From Bacillota bacterium (GTDB taxonomy: Bacteria; Bacillota; Clostridia; Christensenellales; SZUA-584): DNA of 64,000 bases. How positions within the stretch are numbered: position 1 is the first letter of the stretch; each line of letters opens with the position of its first letter. Both the position numbers and the translations under genes were made by a program. Positions 15,662 through 24,892 of this stretch are shown one piece after another. The notes beneath the pieces were generated by a model. It saw only the letters and a list, made by a program, of their open reading frames with translations, had not been told where the DNA came from and searched no databases. The stretch is taken from the NCBI GenBank assembly GCA_023416745.1, contig JAEZHF010000003.1:10951-74950 (forward strand), read 5' to 3'.

Positions 15662-18382
15662 ATGCTGAGCTGGAAAGCCATTCAGGCCAAAGCCCTTGAT
15701 TTCTCGAAAACGTGGAAGGACGCCAAGGATGAAGAAGCGCAGGCGCAGCTGTTCCTGAACGACTTCTTCGGCGTGTTCGGCGTGGACCTAAAGCGCGTTG
15801 CCACCTTTGAGAGGAAGGTGCCCCAAGGAGCGCACCGCAACGGCTATATCGACCTGCTGTGGCGCGGTGTGATACTGATTGAAATGAAGTCCCGCGGCAA
15901 AAGCCTGGACAAGGCGTACAATCAGGCGCGGGACTACGCCTTCCATCTGGAGGACGAGGAGCTGCCGGAATACATCATGGTCTGCGACTTTGAAAACATC
16001 CGGCTGTACCGTCAGACCACCGGCCAGATCTGGAACTTCAAAACCTCCCTGTTGCATAAAAACGTCAAGCTGTTTGCGGAGCTGGCGGGCTACAAGACCA
16101 CCACCGATATGCCCACCGACATCCGCGTGGACAAGAAAGCCGCCGAAAAGATGGCGCGTCTCCACGACGTATTGAAAGCGCACGGCTACGAGGGGCACGA
16201 CCTTGAGGTTTACCTCGTGCGGCTGCTGTTCTGCATGTTCGCGGACGACACCGGCATATTCGAGAAGAACATATTCTTTGACTATATCTCCCGTTCCAAG
16301 GAGGACGGCTCCGACCTGTCTTCCCGCATCGCGCGGCTGTTTGAGGTGCTCAACATGCCGGAGGAACAGCGGGACAAACAGGCGCTGCTCTCCGACGAGC
16401 TCAAACGCTTCGCGTACATCAACGGCGCTTTGTTCGCCGAACCGCTGCGCTTTGCGGACTTCGATAAGTCGATGCGCAAAATGCTGCTGGAATGCTGCTC
16501 GATGGACTGGGGCTACATCTCCCCCGCCATATTCGGCGCGATGTTCCAAGGCGTGATGAACCCGCAGGAGCGGCGCGAGCTGGGCGCACACTACACCAGC
16601 GAGGAAAATATCTTGAAGCTCATCAAGCCGCTGTTTCTGGACGAGCTGTGGGCGGAGTATGAGCACATCAAGGGCAGCACCAAGCAGCTGGAGCAGTTTC
16701 ATAACAAGCTGAGCAGCCTGAAGTTCTTGGACCCGGCGTGCGGCTGCGGCAACTTCCTCATCATCAGCTACCGCGAGCTGCGAAGGCTGGAATTAGAAGT
16801 GCTCAAGATGCTCATCGACCACGGCGGTCAGCTGGTGATGGACATCACGCCGTACTGCAAGGTGACCATCAGCCAGTTCTACGGCATCGAATACGAGGAG
16901 TTTCCCTGCCAGATCGCACAGGTGGGCATGTGGCTGATCGACCATCAGATGAACACGCTGTTCTCCGAACACTTCGGGCTGTACTTCGCGCGGCTGCCGC
17001 TCACCACCGCCGCCACCATCGTGCACGGCAACGCGCTGCGCATCGACTGGGAGAGCATTGTGCCCAAACACGAATTGAGCTACATCATGGGCAACCCGCC
17101 GTTTGTGGGATATTCGATGCAGAGCGACGACCAAAAAGCAGATATCTTATCAATCTATGTTAATGAGAATAATAAGCCTTTCAAAGATGCCGGGAAAATA
17201 GATTATGTTGCCGCATGGTATTATAAAGCTTCTAAATATATACTGGACACCAAAATTCGCGTTGCATTTGTTTCCACAAACTCAATAGTTCAAGGAGAAC
17301 AAGTAGCGGCAGTCTGGAAACCTTTATATGAAATGTTCGCTATTCATATAGATTTCGGCTATCAGGCATTTATTTGGAGCAATGAAGCAAAAGGTAAGGC
17401 GGCTGTGCATTGTGTCATCGTCGGTTTTAGCTCTTATCAAATTTCTGCACCAAAAACAATCTATGAGAGCGACGGTAAGCAGGTTAAAGTAAATAACATT
17501 AATGCCTATCTCATAGATGGACCGGATGTGTTCATCTATAGCAGATCATACCCTTTGGATAGTGTACCAAGTATGGTGTATGGTAATAAGCCTACAGATG
17601 GCGGGCATTTGTTTATCGAAGCAGATGAGTACGAAGATTTTCTATCGAGAGAACCACTAGCTAAAAAATATATAAGGAAAATTTACGGCGCAACAGAATA
17701 TATCAACAATATTCCTCGGTATTGTCTTTGGTTATTAAATGTGGAACCGTCTGATTTAAAGAAAATGCCTTTAGTTATGGAACGGATTGAAAAAGTCCGT
17801 CAATTTCGCTTGTGCAGTCAAAAAAAAGCAACACAAGAAAGCGCATTAATGCCTACATTATTTCAGGAAATTCGTCAACCAAATAGTGAGTATATAATTA
17901 TTCCTCGTCATTCATCTGAGAAACGTCGGTATATTCCGTTTGGCTTTGTATCGCCGGACATCATAGTAAATGATGCTGTACAAGTCATCCCAAACGCCAC
18001 CCTCTACCACTTCGGGGTGCTCACCTCGAATATCCATATGGCGTGGGTGCGCGCCGTCTGCGGGCGTCTAAAAAGCGACTACCGGTATTCCAAGGATATC
18101 GTCTACAACAACTTTCCGTGGCCGACCCCCACGCCGGAGCAGCAGGAGCGCATCGAGAAGGCGGCGCAGGCCGTGCTGGATGCGCGGGCACAGTTCCCCG
18201 ACAGCTCGCTGGCCGATCTGTACGACCCGCTCACAATGCCGCCCGAGCTGCAAAAGGCGCACACCGCGCTGGACCGCGAGGTCAGCAAGGCTTACGGCGG
18301 CAAGGGCTTTGCCACCGAGGCCGAGCGCGTGGCCGACCTGATGAAGCGCTACCAGCAGCTGACGGAAAGCGAACGGAAATAG
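15662..18382 (+). CDS. Type IIG restriction-modification enzyme (nuclease + N6-adenine methylase)
   Basis: A 906-residue single-chain enzyme. Residues about 45-95 hold a PD-(D/E)xK nuclease core (D64, E74-M-K76 in GYIDLLWRGVILIEMK). The gamma-class DNA methylase part has motif I DPACGCGNF near residue 357 and the catalytic motif IV NPPF near residue 478. The C-terminal half is the target recognition region and ends in a short helical segment. There is no separate specificity or restriction subunit. The stretch 17120-17990 is clearly AT-rich while both flanks are GC-rich, so the recognition part was probably replaced by recombination. The earlier in-frame ATG at 15605 falls inside the promoter. 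Confidence 0.88.
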   Translation: MLSWKAIQAKALDFSKTWKDAKDEEAQAQLFLNDFFGVFGVDLKRVATFERKVPQGAHRNGYIDLLWRGVILIEMKSRGKSLDKAYNQARDYAFHLEDEELPEYIMVCDFENIRLYRQTTGQIWNFKTSLLHKNVKLFAELAGYKTTTDMPTDIRVDKKAAEKMARLHDVLKAHGYEGHDLEVYLVRLLFCMFADDTGIFEKNIFFDYISRSKEDGSDLSSRIARLFEVLNMPEEQRDKQALLSDELKRFAYINGALFAEPLRFADFDKSMRKMLLECCSMDWGYISPAIFGAMFQGVMNPQERRELGAHYTSEENILKLIKPLFLDELWAEYEHIKGSTKQLEQFHNKLSSLKFLDPACGCGNFLIISYRELRRLELEVLKMLIDHGGQLVMDITPYCKVTISQFYGIEYEEFPCQIAQVGMWLIDHQMNTLFSEHFGLYFARLPLTTAATIVHGNALRIDWESIVPKHELSYIMGNPPFVGYSMQSDDQKADILSIYVNENNKPFKDAGKIDYVAAWYYKASKYILDTKIRVAFVSTNSIVQGEQVAAVWKPLYEMFAIHIDFGYQAFIWSNEAKGKAAVHCVIVGFSSYQISAPKTIYESDGKQVKVNNINAYLIDGPDVFIYSRSYPLDSVPSMVYGNKPTDGGHLFIEADEYEDFLSREPLAKKYIRKIYGATEYINNIPRYCLWLLNVEPSDLKKMPLVMERIEKVRQFRLCSQKKATQESALMPTLFQEIRQPNSEYIIIPRHSSEKRRYIPFGFVSPDIIVNDAVQVIPNATLYHFGVLTSNIHMAWVRAVCGRLKSDYRYSKDIVYNNFPWPTPTPEQQERIEKAAQAVLDARAQFPDSSLADLYDPLTMPPELQKAHTALDREVSKAYGGKGFATEAERVADLMKRYQQLTESERK

Positions 18383-18420
18383 CGTTCATCCGCCATGACT
18401 GCCGTGTTATGAGGTGCCGC

Positions 18421-19167
18421 ATGGAATATTCAACCAAACAAATAGCCGATGCGGCCGGCATCCATGTCAACACCGTCCGGTTCTACGAAAGGATGGGCAT
18501 TCTGACCGCGCCCCGGCGCAGAAGCAACGGCTACCGCGTGTACGGCGAGCTGCAGCTGGACCAATGCCGTCTGATCCGCTGCGCGATGCGGGCGGAGGTG
18601 CTGCAGAACGGTCTGAGAAAGCAGGCTGTTTGCATTGTGCGCCGCTGTGCACAAACGGACTTTGATGCCGCTCTCGCCCAAGCAGCAGAATACCGCTTCA
18701 TGATTGAAAGGGAGATCGGCAACGCCCAAAACGCCATCGCCTGCGTCGAGAACTCGCTGGGCAGCGCCGTCACCGGCCCGGCTTTATTGAAGAGGCAGGA
18801 CGCCGCCAAAGCGCTTGGGGTCACCTCTGAGACGCTGCGGACGTGGGAACGCAGCGGACTGATCAACATCAAGCGCATCCGAAACGGTTACCGTGTCTAT
18901 TCATCCGGCGACATGAACCGGCTGAACATCATCCGCACGCTGCGGTGCGCCAATTATTCCCTGACGTCAATTCTGCGGCTGCTGAACAAGCTGGATGCCG
19001 GCGGGGTGGATTGCGTTGAAAGCGCACTCAATACGCCGTCCCATAACGAGGACATCGTTTCCGTGTGCGACAGGCTGATCGTTTCCCTTCGAAGCACCGC
19101 GGCCGATGCCAAGGAGCTGGAGATTATGCTGCGGCGTATGAAAGAAAAATATGCAACCCTCCAATAA
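18421..19167 (+). CDS. Tandem MerR-type transcription regulator
   Basis: The 248-residue protein contains two MerR DNA-binding units. The first (residues about 4-75) has TKQIADAAGIHVNTVRFYER and NGYRVYGE. The second (about 123-190) has RQDAAKALGVTSETLRTWER and NGYRVYSSGDMNRL. A helical linker joins them and the C-terminus is helical, with no classical effector domain. GAGG six bases upstream marks the ATG at 18421. It lies 60 bases before an MFS efflux gene and is its likely regulator. Confidence 0.82.
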   Translation: MEYSTKQIADAAGIHVNTVRFYERMGILTAPRRRSNGYRVYGELQLDQCRLIRCAMRAEVLQNGLRKQAVCIVRRCAQTDFDAALAQAAEYRFMIEREIGNAQNAIACVENSLGSAVTGPALLKRQDAAKALGVTSETLRTWERSGLINIKRIRNGYRVYSSGDMNRLNIIRTLRCANYSLTSILRLLNKLDAGGVDCVESALNTPSHNEDIVSVCDRLIVSLRSTAADAKELEIMLRRMKEKYATLQ

Positions 19168-19227
19168 CACACCAACCTTCTGATTGCGTATACAATAAGT
19201 CTCACCAAATCAGGAGGTATCATATTT

Positions 19228-20454
19228 ATGAACAACTACAAGAAGAAAGCCGCGCTGTTTCTCGCCAGTCAGGCGGTTACGCTGTTCGGCTCGTCACTGA
19301 CACAGTTCGCCATCATCTGGTATGTGACGCTCAAAACAGGATCGGGCGTGTGGGTGTCGGCGCTGACCGTGGCGGCGTATGTGCCGCAATTCATCATCTC
19401 GTTCTTCTCGGGCGTCTGGGCCGACAGGTATTCGCGAAAAAAGCTCATCATACTTGCCGACGCGGTGATCGCCCTCTCAACGCTGGCCTTCGCCCTGCTG
19501 ATGCCGCATATCGGTGAAGGAACGCCGCTGCTGATCGCACTGGTCGCTGTGTCCGTCATCCGTTCGCTCGGAACAGGCGTTCAGACACCTGCGGTGGGCG
19601 CCGCTGTTCCGCTGATTGTGCCGGAGGAGCATCTGATGAAATACAACGGCGTGAATTCCACCGTGCAGTCGCTGGTTCAGTTCGCGGCTCCCGCCGCTGC
19701 CGGGGCGATACTGTCTCTCGGGACGTTTCGGGCCGCGCTGCTCATCGACGTCGCCACCGCATTGGCCGGTATCGGTATCCTCGCCGCTGTCGCTGTCCCG
19801 TTTTCGCCAGCGCAGGGAGCGCCTTCCATGCTCTCAGAGATGAAGGCCGGCCTCAAATACGCTGTCAGGGAACGATTCGTCGGCATGCTGCTTTTGGTAT
19901 TCGGGCTGTTCATCTTCCTGTGCGTTCCGGCAGGCTTTCTCGCAACGTTGTTCGTGAGCCGGTATTACGGCAATACCTACTGGTATCTGACGCTGGTCGA
20001 GGTGATCGGCTTCATCGGTATGACGGCGGGCGGAATGCTCATCGGCACGTGGGGCGGCTTCAAAAACAGAGTGAAAACGCTGGCGGCGGGCATGATCGCC
20101 TTCGGTGTGCTCACCATCGTCATGGGCGCCGTCCACAGCTTTGCCGTCTATCTGATACTGATGGCGGTCTATGGCGTTGCGCTGACGATGGTGCAGACCG
20201 CTTCGACGACTCTGCTGCAGGAGAACGCCGCGCCGCAGATGCAGGGGCGGATGTTCGGCCTGTTCGGAGCGATGTTTTCGGGATTTTTACCGCTGGGCAT
20301 GCTGGTATTCGGGCCGCTGGCAGACGCGGTATCCATGAGGATCACCATGGTGGTCTCCGGCGTGCTGCTGCTGATACTGTCTGCCTTTGTGATACTGAAA
20401 AGAAGCTTCTACCGCCATCAGCCTGAAATCAAACCTGAGAATGCGCAGCCGTAA
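19228..20454 (+). CDS. MFS drug efflux transporter (DHA3-like)
   Basis: A 408-residue, 12-helix major facilitator. The opening ALFLASQAVTLFGSSLTQFA followed by IIWYVTLKTGSG, and the loop 2-3 motif GVWADRYSRKKLI, are typical of the DHA3 group, which includes macrolide and enterobactin exporters. The exported compound is unknown. The tandem MerR gene directly upstream suggests drug-induced expression. CAGGAGG precedes the ATG. Confidence 0.88.
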   Translation: MNNYKKKAALFLASQAVTLFGSSLTQFAIIWYVTLKTGSGVWVSALTVAAYVPQFIISFFSGVWADRYSRKKLIILADAVIALSTLAFALLMPHIGEGTPLLIALVAVSVIRSLGTGVQTPAVGAAVPLIVPEEHLMKYNGVNSTVQSLVQFAAPAAAGAILSLGTFRAALLIDVATALAGIGILAAVAVPFSPAQGAPSMLSEMKAGLKYAVRERFVGMLLLVFGLFIFLCVPAGFLATLFVSRYYGNTYWYLTLVEVIGFIGMTAGGMLIGTWGGFKNRVKTLAAGMIAFGVLTIVMGAVHSFAVYLILMAVYGVALTMVQTASTTLLQENAAPQMQGRMFGLFGAMFSGFLPLGMLVFGPLADAVSMRITMVVSGVLLLILSAFVILKRSFYRHQPEIKPENAQP

Positions 20455-20765
20455 TTGAGAGGGCAAGGCAAGGACATTTCAAACGGGAGACGAGCGGACG
20501 AGGCAGTATCCGCTGCAAAGATGACAACGCAGACACCGCCCGTCCGGCTTGCACTCGCTGTTGCCATAATCCGTGGTGTGTCGCTGTTGCCATAATCCGT
20601 GTTATATTTACAAATTGTTTGTGTCATGTTAACATAAACCATATCACACTGCGCAAAGCTTCGCTTATCGCAGGCTTACGCAGAACTTCTGCGGCACGGA
20701 CACACCGGCGCATTCCGCCCGCCGCATCATGACCCGGTTCATCTTGACTGCAGGAGGCCGACACC
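20455..20765. other. Intergenic stretch with a short tandem repeat
   Basis: About 310 bases without a supported gene. It contains two exact 21-base copies (see 20555-20601). The rest is GC-rich and unremarkable; no terminator for the MFS gene could be supported. Confidence 0.4.
20555..20601 (+). repeat. Two 21-base direct repeats, period 26
   Basis: TCGCTGTTGCCATAATCCGTG occurs (first 20 bases shown identical in both, then G) at 20555-20575 and at 20581-20601. Only two copies are present, so it is not a CRISPR array. Confidence 0.7.
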
Positions 20766-22145
20766 ATGCGATTAAGTTCCCGGTTAAAAGTCCAGTTCAG
20801 ACGCCTCAGCCCCGTTTCCGAAGCGCTATGGGTTGTGGTGCCTTATTTCATACTCGGGTGCCTGTGGGTATTCTTCAGCGACTCGCTATTGAACCTCGCC
20901 GCCGATACCAAGAGCATGGTGCTGATATCCAATATTAAAGGCTGGCTTTATGTGCTGCTCACCTCCGCACTGCTGTGGGCTTTGATTCATACGCGAATGA
21001 AGCGCATGCAGGCTGGTGAAGCTGCGCTGGCGGACAGCGAGGCGCGTTTCAAGCTGCTGGTGGAAAGCGCGCCCGACGCGGTCTTTGTTCAAACAGATTC
21101 CCGTTTCACCTATGTTAACGCGAAGACAATAGAACTGTTCGGCGCAGCGGCCGAAGAGGATTTGCTTGGCCGGTATATTCCCGACCTGCTCTACGGCGAG
21201 TATAAGGAGATTGTTATTGATACGATCCGGCAGGTAAACGATGAAAAGCAGAGAATTCCCCTTCGCGAGGAAGTGATCCTCCGGCTGGACGGTGCGCCGG
21301 TGGATGTGGAGGTCTCCATCATGCCCATACGGTACAACAGCCAGGACGGTGCGCTGGTGTTCATGCGCGACATATCCGAACGCAAGGAATATGAGCGCAA
21401 CCGCGTAAGGCTGGAGCTGCAGGTGCGCCAGAAGCACCGGCTGGAATCCATCGGTACGCTGGCGAGCGGCATCGCGCACGAGATCAACAACCCCGTCACC
21501 GGCATCATCAACTACGCGCAGCTCATCGGCGATTCGCCGTTTGCGGACGAGCAGCTGCGCGAATACAGCCGGGAGATCATGCACGAGGGGCTGCGTGTGG
21601 CCGAGACGGTGAAGAACCTGCTCAGCTTCTCGCAGCATGAAAAGCAGACGTTCAGGCCCGCCGCCGTGAGCGCCCTCGTGGGAGAAACGATCGCGCTGAC
21701 CGAAGCGGTGCTGCGCCACGACCAGATCAGCCTTACTGTGAACGTGGTGGAAGGCCTGCCGGACATACGCTGCAGCGCCCAGCAGATACGGCAGGTGCTG
21801 ATGAACCTGATCACCAACGCGCGCGCGGCGCTGAACGAACGTTTTCCCGACTATCACGAAAACAAGAAGATGATGGTCAGCGCTCAGCCCGCGAAACGCC
21901 AGGGCCAGCCCTGGGTGCGCTTCACGGTGGAGGACTGCGGTGCGGGCATCCGCGAAGAGCTGCTGCCCAAGGTGTTCGACCCCTTCTTCACCACCAGCAT
22001 GCGCAGCGAGCACGCAGGCCTCGGGCTGTCCATCAGCCTCGGCATCGTGAAGGAGCACCACGGCGACATCTGGTTTGAGTCTCAGCCGGGGCAGTATACC
22101 CGCGCCATCGTGGAGCTTCCCGCAGGCAGCGATGTTCTGGTATAA
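20766..22145 (+). CDS. PAS-domain sensor histidine kinase
   Basis: A 459-residue membrane kinase. Two hydrophobic segments (about 20-38 and 52-74) are followed by a PAS domain (about 85-205) and a histidine kinase core. The H box is SGIAHEINNPVTG, with the phosphorylated His near residue 240. The N box is LMNLITNARAAL, and the ATP lid has VEDCGAGI, FDPFFTT and GLGLSIS. No response regulator is adjacent, so it is an orphan kinase. The next gene, a Cys/His-rich protein, starts 31 bases downstream and is probably co-transcribed. Confidence 0.9.
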   Translation: MRLSSRLKVQFRRLSPVSEALWVVVPYFILGCLWVFFSDSLLNLAADTKSMVLISNIKGWLYVLLTSALLWALIHTRMKRMQAGEAALADSEARFKLLVESAPDAVFVQTDSRFTYVNAKTIELFGAAAEEDLLGRYIPDLLYGEYKEIVIDTIRQVNDEKQRIPLREEVILRLDGAPVDVEVSIMPIRYNSQDGALVFMRDISERKEYERNRVRLELQVRQKHRLESIGTLASGIAHEINNPVTGIINYAQLIGDSPFADEQLREYSREIMHEGLRVAETVKNLLSFSQHEKQTFRPAAVSALVGETIALTEAVLRHDQISLTVNVVEGLPDIRCSAQQIRQVLMNLITNARAALNERFPDYHENKKMMVSAQPAKRQGQPWVRFTVEDCGAGIREELLPKVFDPFFTTSMRSEHAGLGLSISLGIVKEHHGDIWFESQPGQYTRAIVELPAGSDVLV

Positions 22146-22176
22146 TAGCTTAAATCAACATCAAAAGGGAGCAGCA

Positions 22177-23010
22177 ATGAGCATACAAAAACTTGACATA
22201 TGGAACAACTGGCACCGCGGCATGACTTTGGCATTCCGGGACGGCAACCCGGTCGCGGACGGATATATCACCCTCTGCGCAGACGAGCAGGCGGGCCGCG
22301 GCTGCGGCGGACACGGCGGCAGCGGCCACGAATGCGGCTGCGGCGGACACGGCGACGATGGCTGCGGCTGCGGCGGGCATGACCACAGCGGCGGCGGTGG
22401 CTGCGATTGCGGCAGTGATGAGAGCTGCGGCTGCGGCGATGGCTGCGATTGCGGCGGGCACGACGACGACGGCCACGAATGCGGCTGCGGCGGGCATGAA
22501 GACGACGGAGACTCCGCGCTGCACGACACTCTGATCAACATGCTGTACTTTGCTGCGTTCCGTGCGCACTGCGGCGTTCACGTATCCGGCCTCGGCGACG
22601 ACTTTTCGGTGAGCGCCGACGAGCTGGCCTCTGTCAGCGATGATATCGACTATCTCAGTCACGTTTTCGGTTACAAGACCAACCAGCTCAGCCTCGATCA
22701 GTTCATCCGAGAGCTCAGCGAGCGGACCGTTTACTACTCCACGCTGGCGGGTGAGAACGGCGAAGGTGAGCCCGTGTTCTTCTCGTGCACGTCGGGCGGC
22801 GACGTGGACTTCTACCCCGTCTTCCTGACGGAGGCGCATTTGCGGGAGTTCTTCGAGGCTTACAACCGCCCGCAGTATGTGATTATGCAGAATAGCTTTG
22901 CGGAGTTCCTGTCCGTGCTGGACTCAAACGAGCAGCTGCAAAAGATGGGTGCGGTGATCGAGCCGATGCTCGGCTGCGCTGTCGGCCTGCCGCCGGGGAT
23001 AAGGGTATAA
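22177..23010 (+). CDS. Cys/His/Gly-rich putative metal-binding protein
   Basis: A 277-residue protein. Residues about 40-112 are a low-complexity block built from CGCGGH, GHEC and CDCG units, with about 13 Cys and 8 His plus many Asp. It interrupts an otherwise ordinary globular sequence. The C-terminal half (FYPVFLTEAHLREFFEAY, then VLDSN and GLPPGIRV) resembles SseB-like domains, but this is uncertain. It may store or sense a transition metal. It follows the histidine kinase closely. Start ATG 22177 with AAAGGGAG upstream; longer frames have no site. Confidence 0.72.
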   Translation: MSIQKLDIWNNWHRGMTLAFRDGNPVADGYITLCADEQAGRGCGGHGGSGHECGCGGHGDDGCGCGGHDHSGGGGCDCGSDESCGCGDGCDCGGHDDDGHECGCGGHEDDGDSALHDTLINMLYFAAFRAHCGVHVSGLGDDFSVSADELASVSDDIDYLSHVFGYKTNQLSLDQFIRELSERTVYYSTLAGENGEGEPVFFSCTSGGDVDFYPVFLTEAHLREFFEAYNRPQYVIMQNSFAEFLSVLDSNEQLQKMGAVIEPMLGCAVGLPPGIRV

Positions 23011-23037
23011 GGCAAGTGTTTTTCTCTCAAAAAACAT

Positions 23038-23068
23038 GCACCGGCCATTTTCTTGACCGGTGCTTTTA
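23038..23068 (+). terminator. Intrinsic terminator
   Basis: GCACCGG pairs with CCGGTGC, followed by TTTTATTT, 27 bases past the stop of the Cys/His-rich gene. Confidence 0.8.
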
Positions 23069-23151
23069 TTTCTGGTTTCATGAGACAACGCTAAACCAGC
23101 CCTGCCAACATTGTTTTAACAAGGCAATGCCTTCTGCTCATCTGATGTATG

Positions 23152-23349
23152 CTATTGCCCTAAAAACTTCAATCCTTCAAACACCAGAAACACCGGCCAT
23201 ATGATGGCTTTGAGGACGCCCAGCACGCCCATCCAAAAGGTGGTGGCGACAGAGATGTAGTATATGGCCGCCCCGATAAAGCCCAGCCCGTAAACGGCGT
23301 CCGACGTATAGTGGTTTTTCACCTTGGTGCAGCCCGTTTCGTCTTTCAT
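23152..23349 (-). CDS. Small membrane protein
   Basis: A 65-residue protein beginning MKDETGCTKVKNHYTSDAVY. Two hydrophobic segments follow (YGLGFIGAAIYYISVA and FWMGVLGVLKAIIWPVFLVF). The GGGGGAGG eight bases before ATG 23349 fixes this start; the upstream ATG at 23367 lies inside the ribosome site. I know similar small proteins from Clostridia but not their role. Confidence 0.65.
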   Translation of the reverse strand: MKDETGCTKVKNHYTSDAVYGLGFIGAAIYYISVATTFWMGVLGVLKAIIWPVFLVFEGLKFLGQ

Positions 23350-23558
23350 GTCAAATGCCTCCCCCATATGTATTATTTATTTCCAATTTCGGTTTCATCG
23401 TATGATATGAAACCCCCGGGTGTCAATATGCCAGTCAAACAGCAGCCCCCTTTTTATTGCTGCCCAACAGCTGAAAGTGAAATTAATTGCATACAGGCTG
23501 AAACATATGGTGTTGTGATATAATGAGTTGTTTTATCACATCAGGGGGTTGGGGTTTC

Positions 23559-24767
23559 ATGAATATCAACAAAAAGCAGATCAGCATCTATACCGCCGTG
23601 GTGTTCGGCGCCGTGTTTTTCATGTGCATGTCCAACAACATCGTCGGTCCGCTGCTGGGCGACATCATGTCGCATTACGACATCCGTCTGGACGGCGGCG
23701 GCCTGATGTCCATGTACCAGAACATCGGCGGCACAGCGGCCATCATACTGTTTTCCTTCATGATGGACAGGCTGAACAAGACGGTTTTCTTCGCCGTGCC
23801 CATGTTCTGCGTCGGCATGTCCCTGCTGCTCATCGGCACCGCACCGTCCTACGCCGTATTCATGCTGATGTTCCTGTTCTTCGGCATTTCGTTCAGCACG
23901 ATGGACATGACAGGCAACGCCCTCGTGGCGGATGTGCAGCAGGAGCGGAGCGGTTCTGCGCTGAGCCTGATGCACGGCATCGCGTCCATCGGCGCGGTGG
24001 CGGCCCCGCTCATCGCGGGCGGCATCACGCAGTCCGGCCTGCCCTGGCAGACGGTGTATACCGCGGTGGGCGGCATCATGCTCGCGGTGGTGGCAGTGTA
24101 TATCATCGTGTCGCTGTACGCCCGCAAAGGCTTAAAAGCCGTTAATGCGGCGCATCAGGACGGCAAGGAAAAGGGCGGTATCCGGTGTTTTCTCACCGAC
24201 CGCAGCGTATGGGCCGCGGTGCTCGGCGTGCTGTTGTTCGGCGGCTACCAGAGCGGCATACTTGTGTGGGTGTCGCAGTATTTCAAGGAAGTATTCGGCT
24301 CCGGCCAGTTGGCGGCGGGGCTTGGCCTCACCGCGTACTGGCTGGGCGCGGGCATCGTGCGCCTGCTGTTTGGCATAGTGCCGCCGCTGCGCAGGCTGAA
24401 AACCCGCCCCGCAAATATATACGGCAGCCTGCTTGCGGGCGTTTTCCTGATCGTCGGCATGCTGGCAAAAAACTACGCCGTGATGCTGGCCTGCGTGTTC
24501 GTCTCGGGCGCGCTCAACGCGCCGTTGCTGCCCCGCACCATGGGTCTGCTCAGCGGCTGGTACTGCAAAAACTCCGGCCTTGCTTCCAGCGCGGTGTTCG
24601 GCGCGCTGTATCTGGCGTACTCCTTCTTCCCGCTGCTGATGGGCACGCTGGCCTACGCCTGGGGCATGGACATGCTGATGCTGGTGCCCGCGGTCTGTAC
24701 GGTGCTGGCAGGCGTCGTCTCGGTGCTGCTGCCCAAGGAAAAGCCCGCCCCGCCCGCGTTACCGTAA
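23559..24767 (+). CDS. MFS transporter
   Basis: A 402-residue, 12-helix major facilitator carrier. After MNINKKQIS the first helix is AVVFGAVFFMCMSNN. Loop 2-3 carries FMMDRLNKT, a weak form of the GxxxDRxGR motif. Its overall pattern resembles sugar/FucP-like or nitrate/nitrite-type carriers more than drug pumps, but the substrate cannot be assigned. GGGGG before ATG 23559 supports the start. Confidence 0.82.
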   Translation: MNINKKQISIYTAVVFGAVFFMCMSNNIVGPLLGDIMSHYDIRLDGGGLMSMYQNIGGTAAIILFSFMMDRLNKTVFFAVPMFCVGMSLLLIGTAPSYAVFMLMFLFFGISFSTMDMTGNALVADVQQERSGSALSLMHGIASIGAVAAPLIAGGITQSGLPWQTVYTAVGGIMLAVVAVYIIVSLYARKGLKAVNAAHQDGKEKGGIRCFLTDRSVWAAVLGVLLFGGYQSGILVWVSQYFKEVFGSGQLAAGLGLTAYWLGAGIVRLLFGIVPPLRRLKTRPANIYGSLLAGVFLIVGMLAKNYAVMLACVFVSGALNAPLLPRTMGLLSGWYCKNSGLASSAVFGALYLAYSFFPLLMGTLAYAWGMDMLMLVPAVCTVLAGVVSVLLPKEKPAPPALP

Positions 24768-24820
24768 GCGGCGTTACACTGTGCGGCGCACCATGCCCGT
24801 CTTACATTCCAAATAACCTG

Positions 24821-24857
24821 AGTGCGGGAGAAATCAAGCGGTATCTCCCGCACTTTT
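24821..24857 (+). terminator. Intrinsic terminator
   Basis: AGTGCGGGAGA pairs with TCTCCCGCACT and runs into TTTTTT, 54 bases past the MFS stop. Confidence 0.85.
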
Positions 24858-24892
24858 TTACTCCGAGTGATAGTGCGAAAGTCGTGTGACTG

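Noticed and set aside
20555..20601. Two 21-base repeats resembling a CRISPR start
   Set aside because: Only two copies with a five-base gap; no spacers of CRISPR length and no cas genes in the window.
22150..22839. Long minus-strand frame opposite the Cys/His-rich gene
   Set aside because: An Ala-rich antisense shadow created by the repeated GGC/TGC codons of the real gene.
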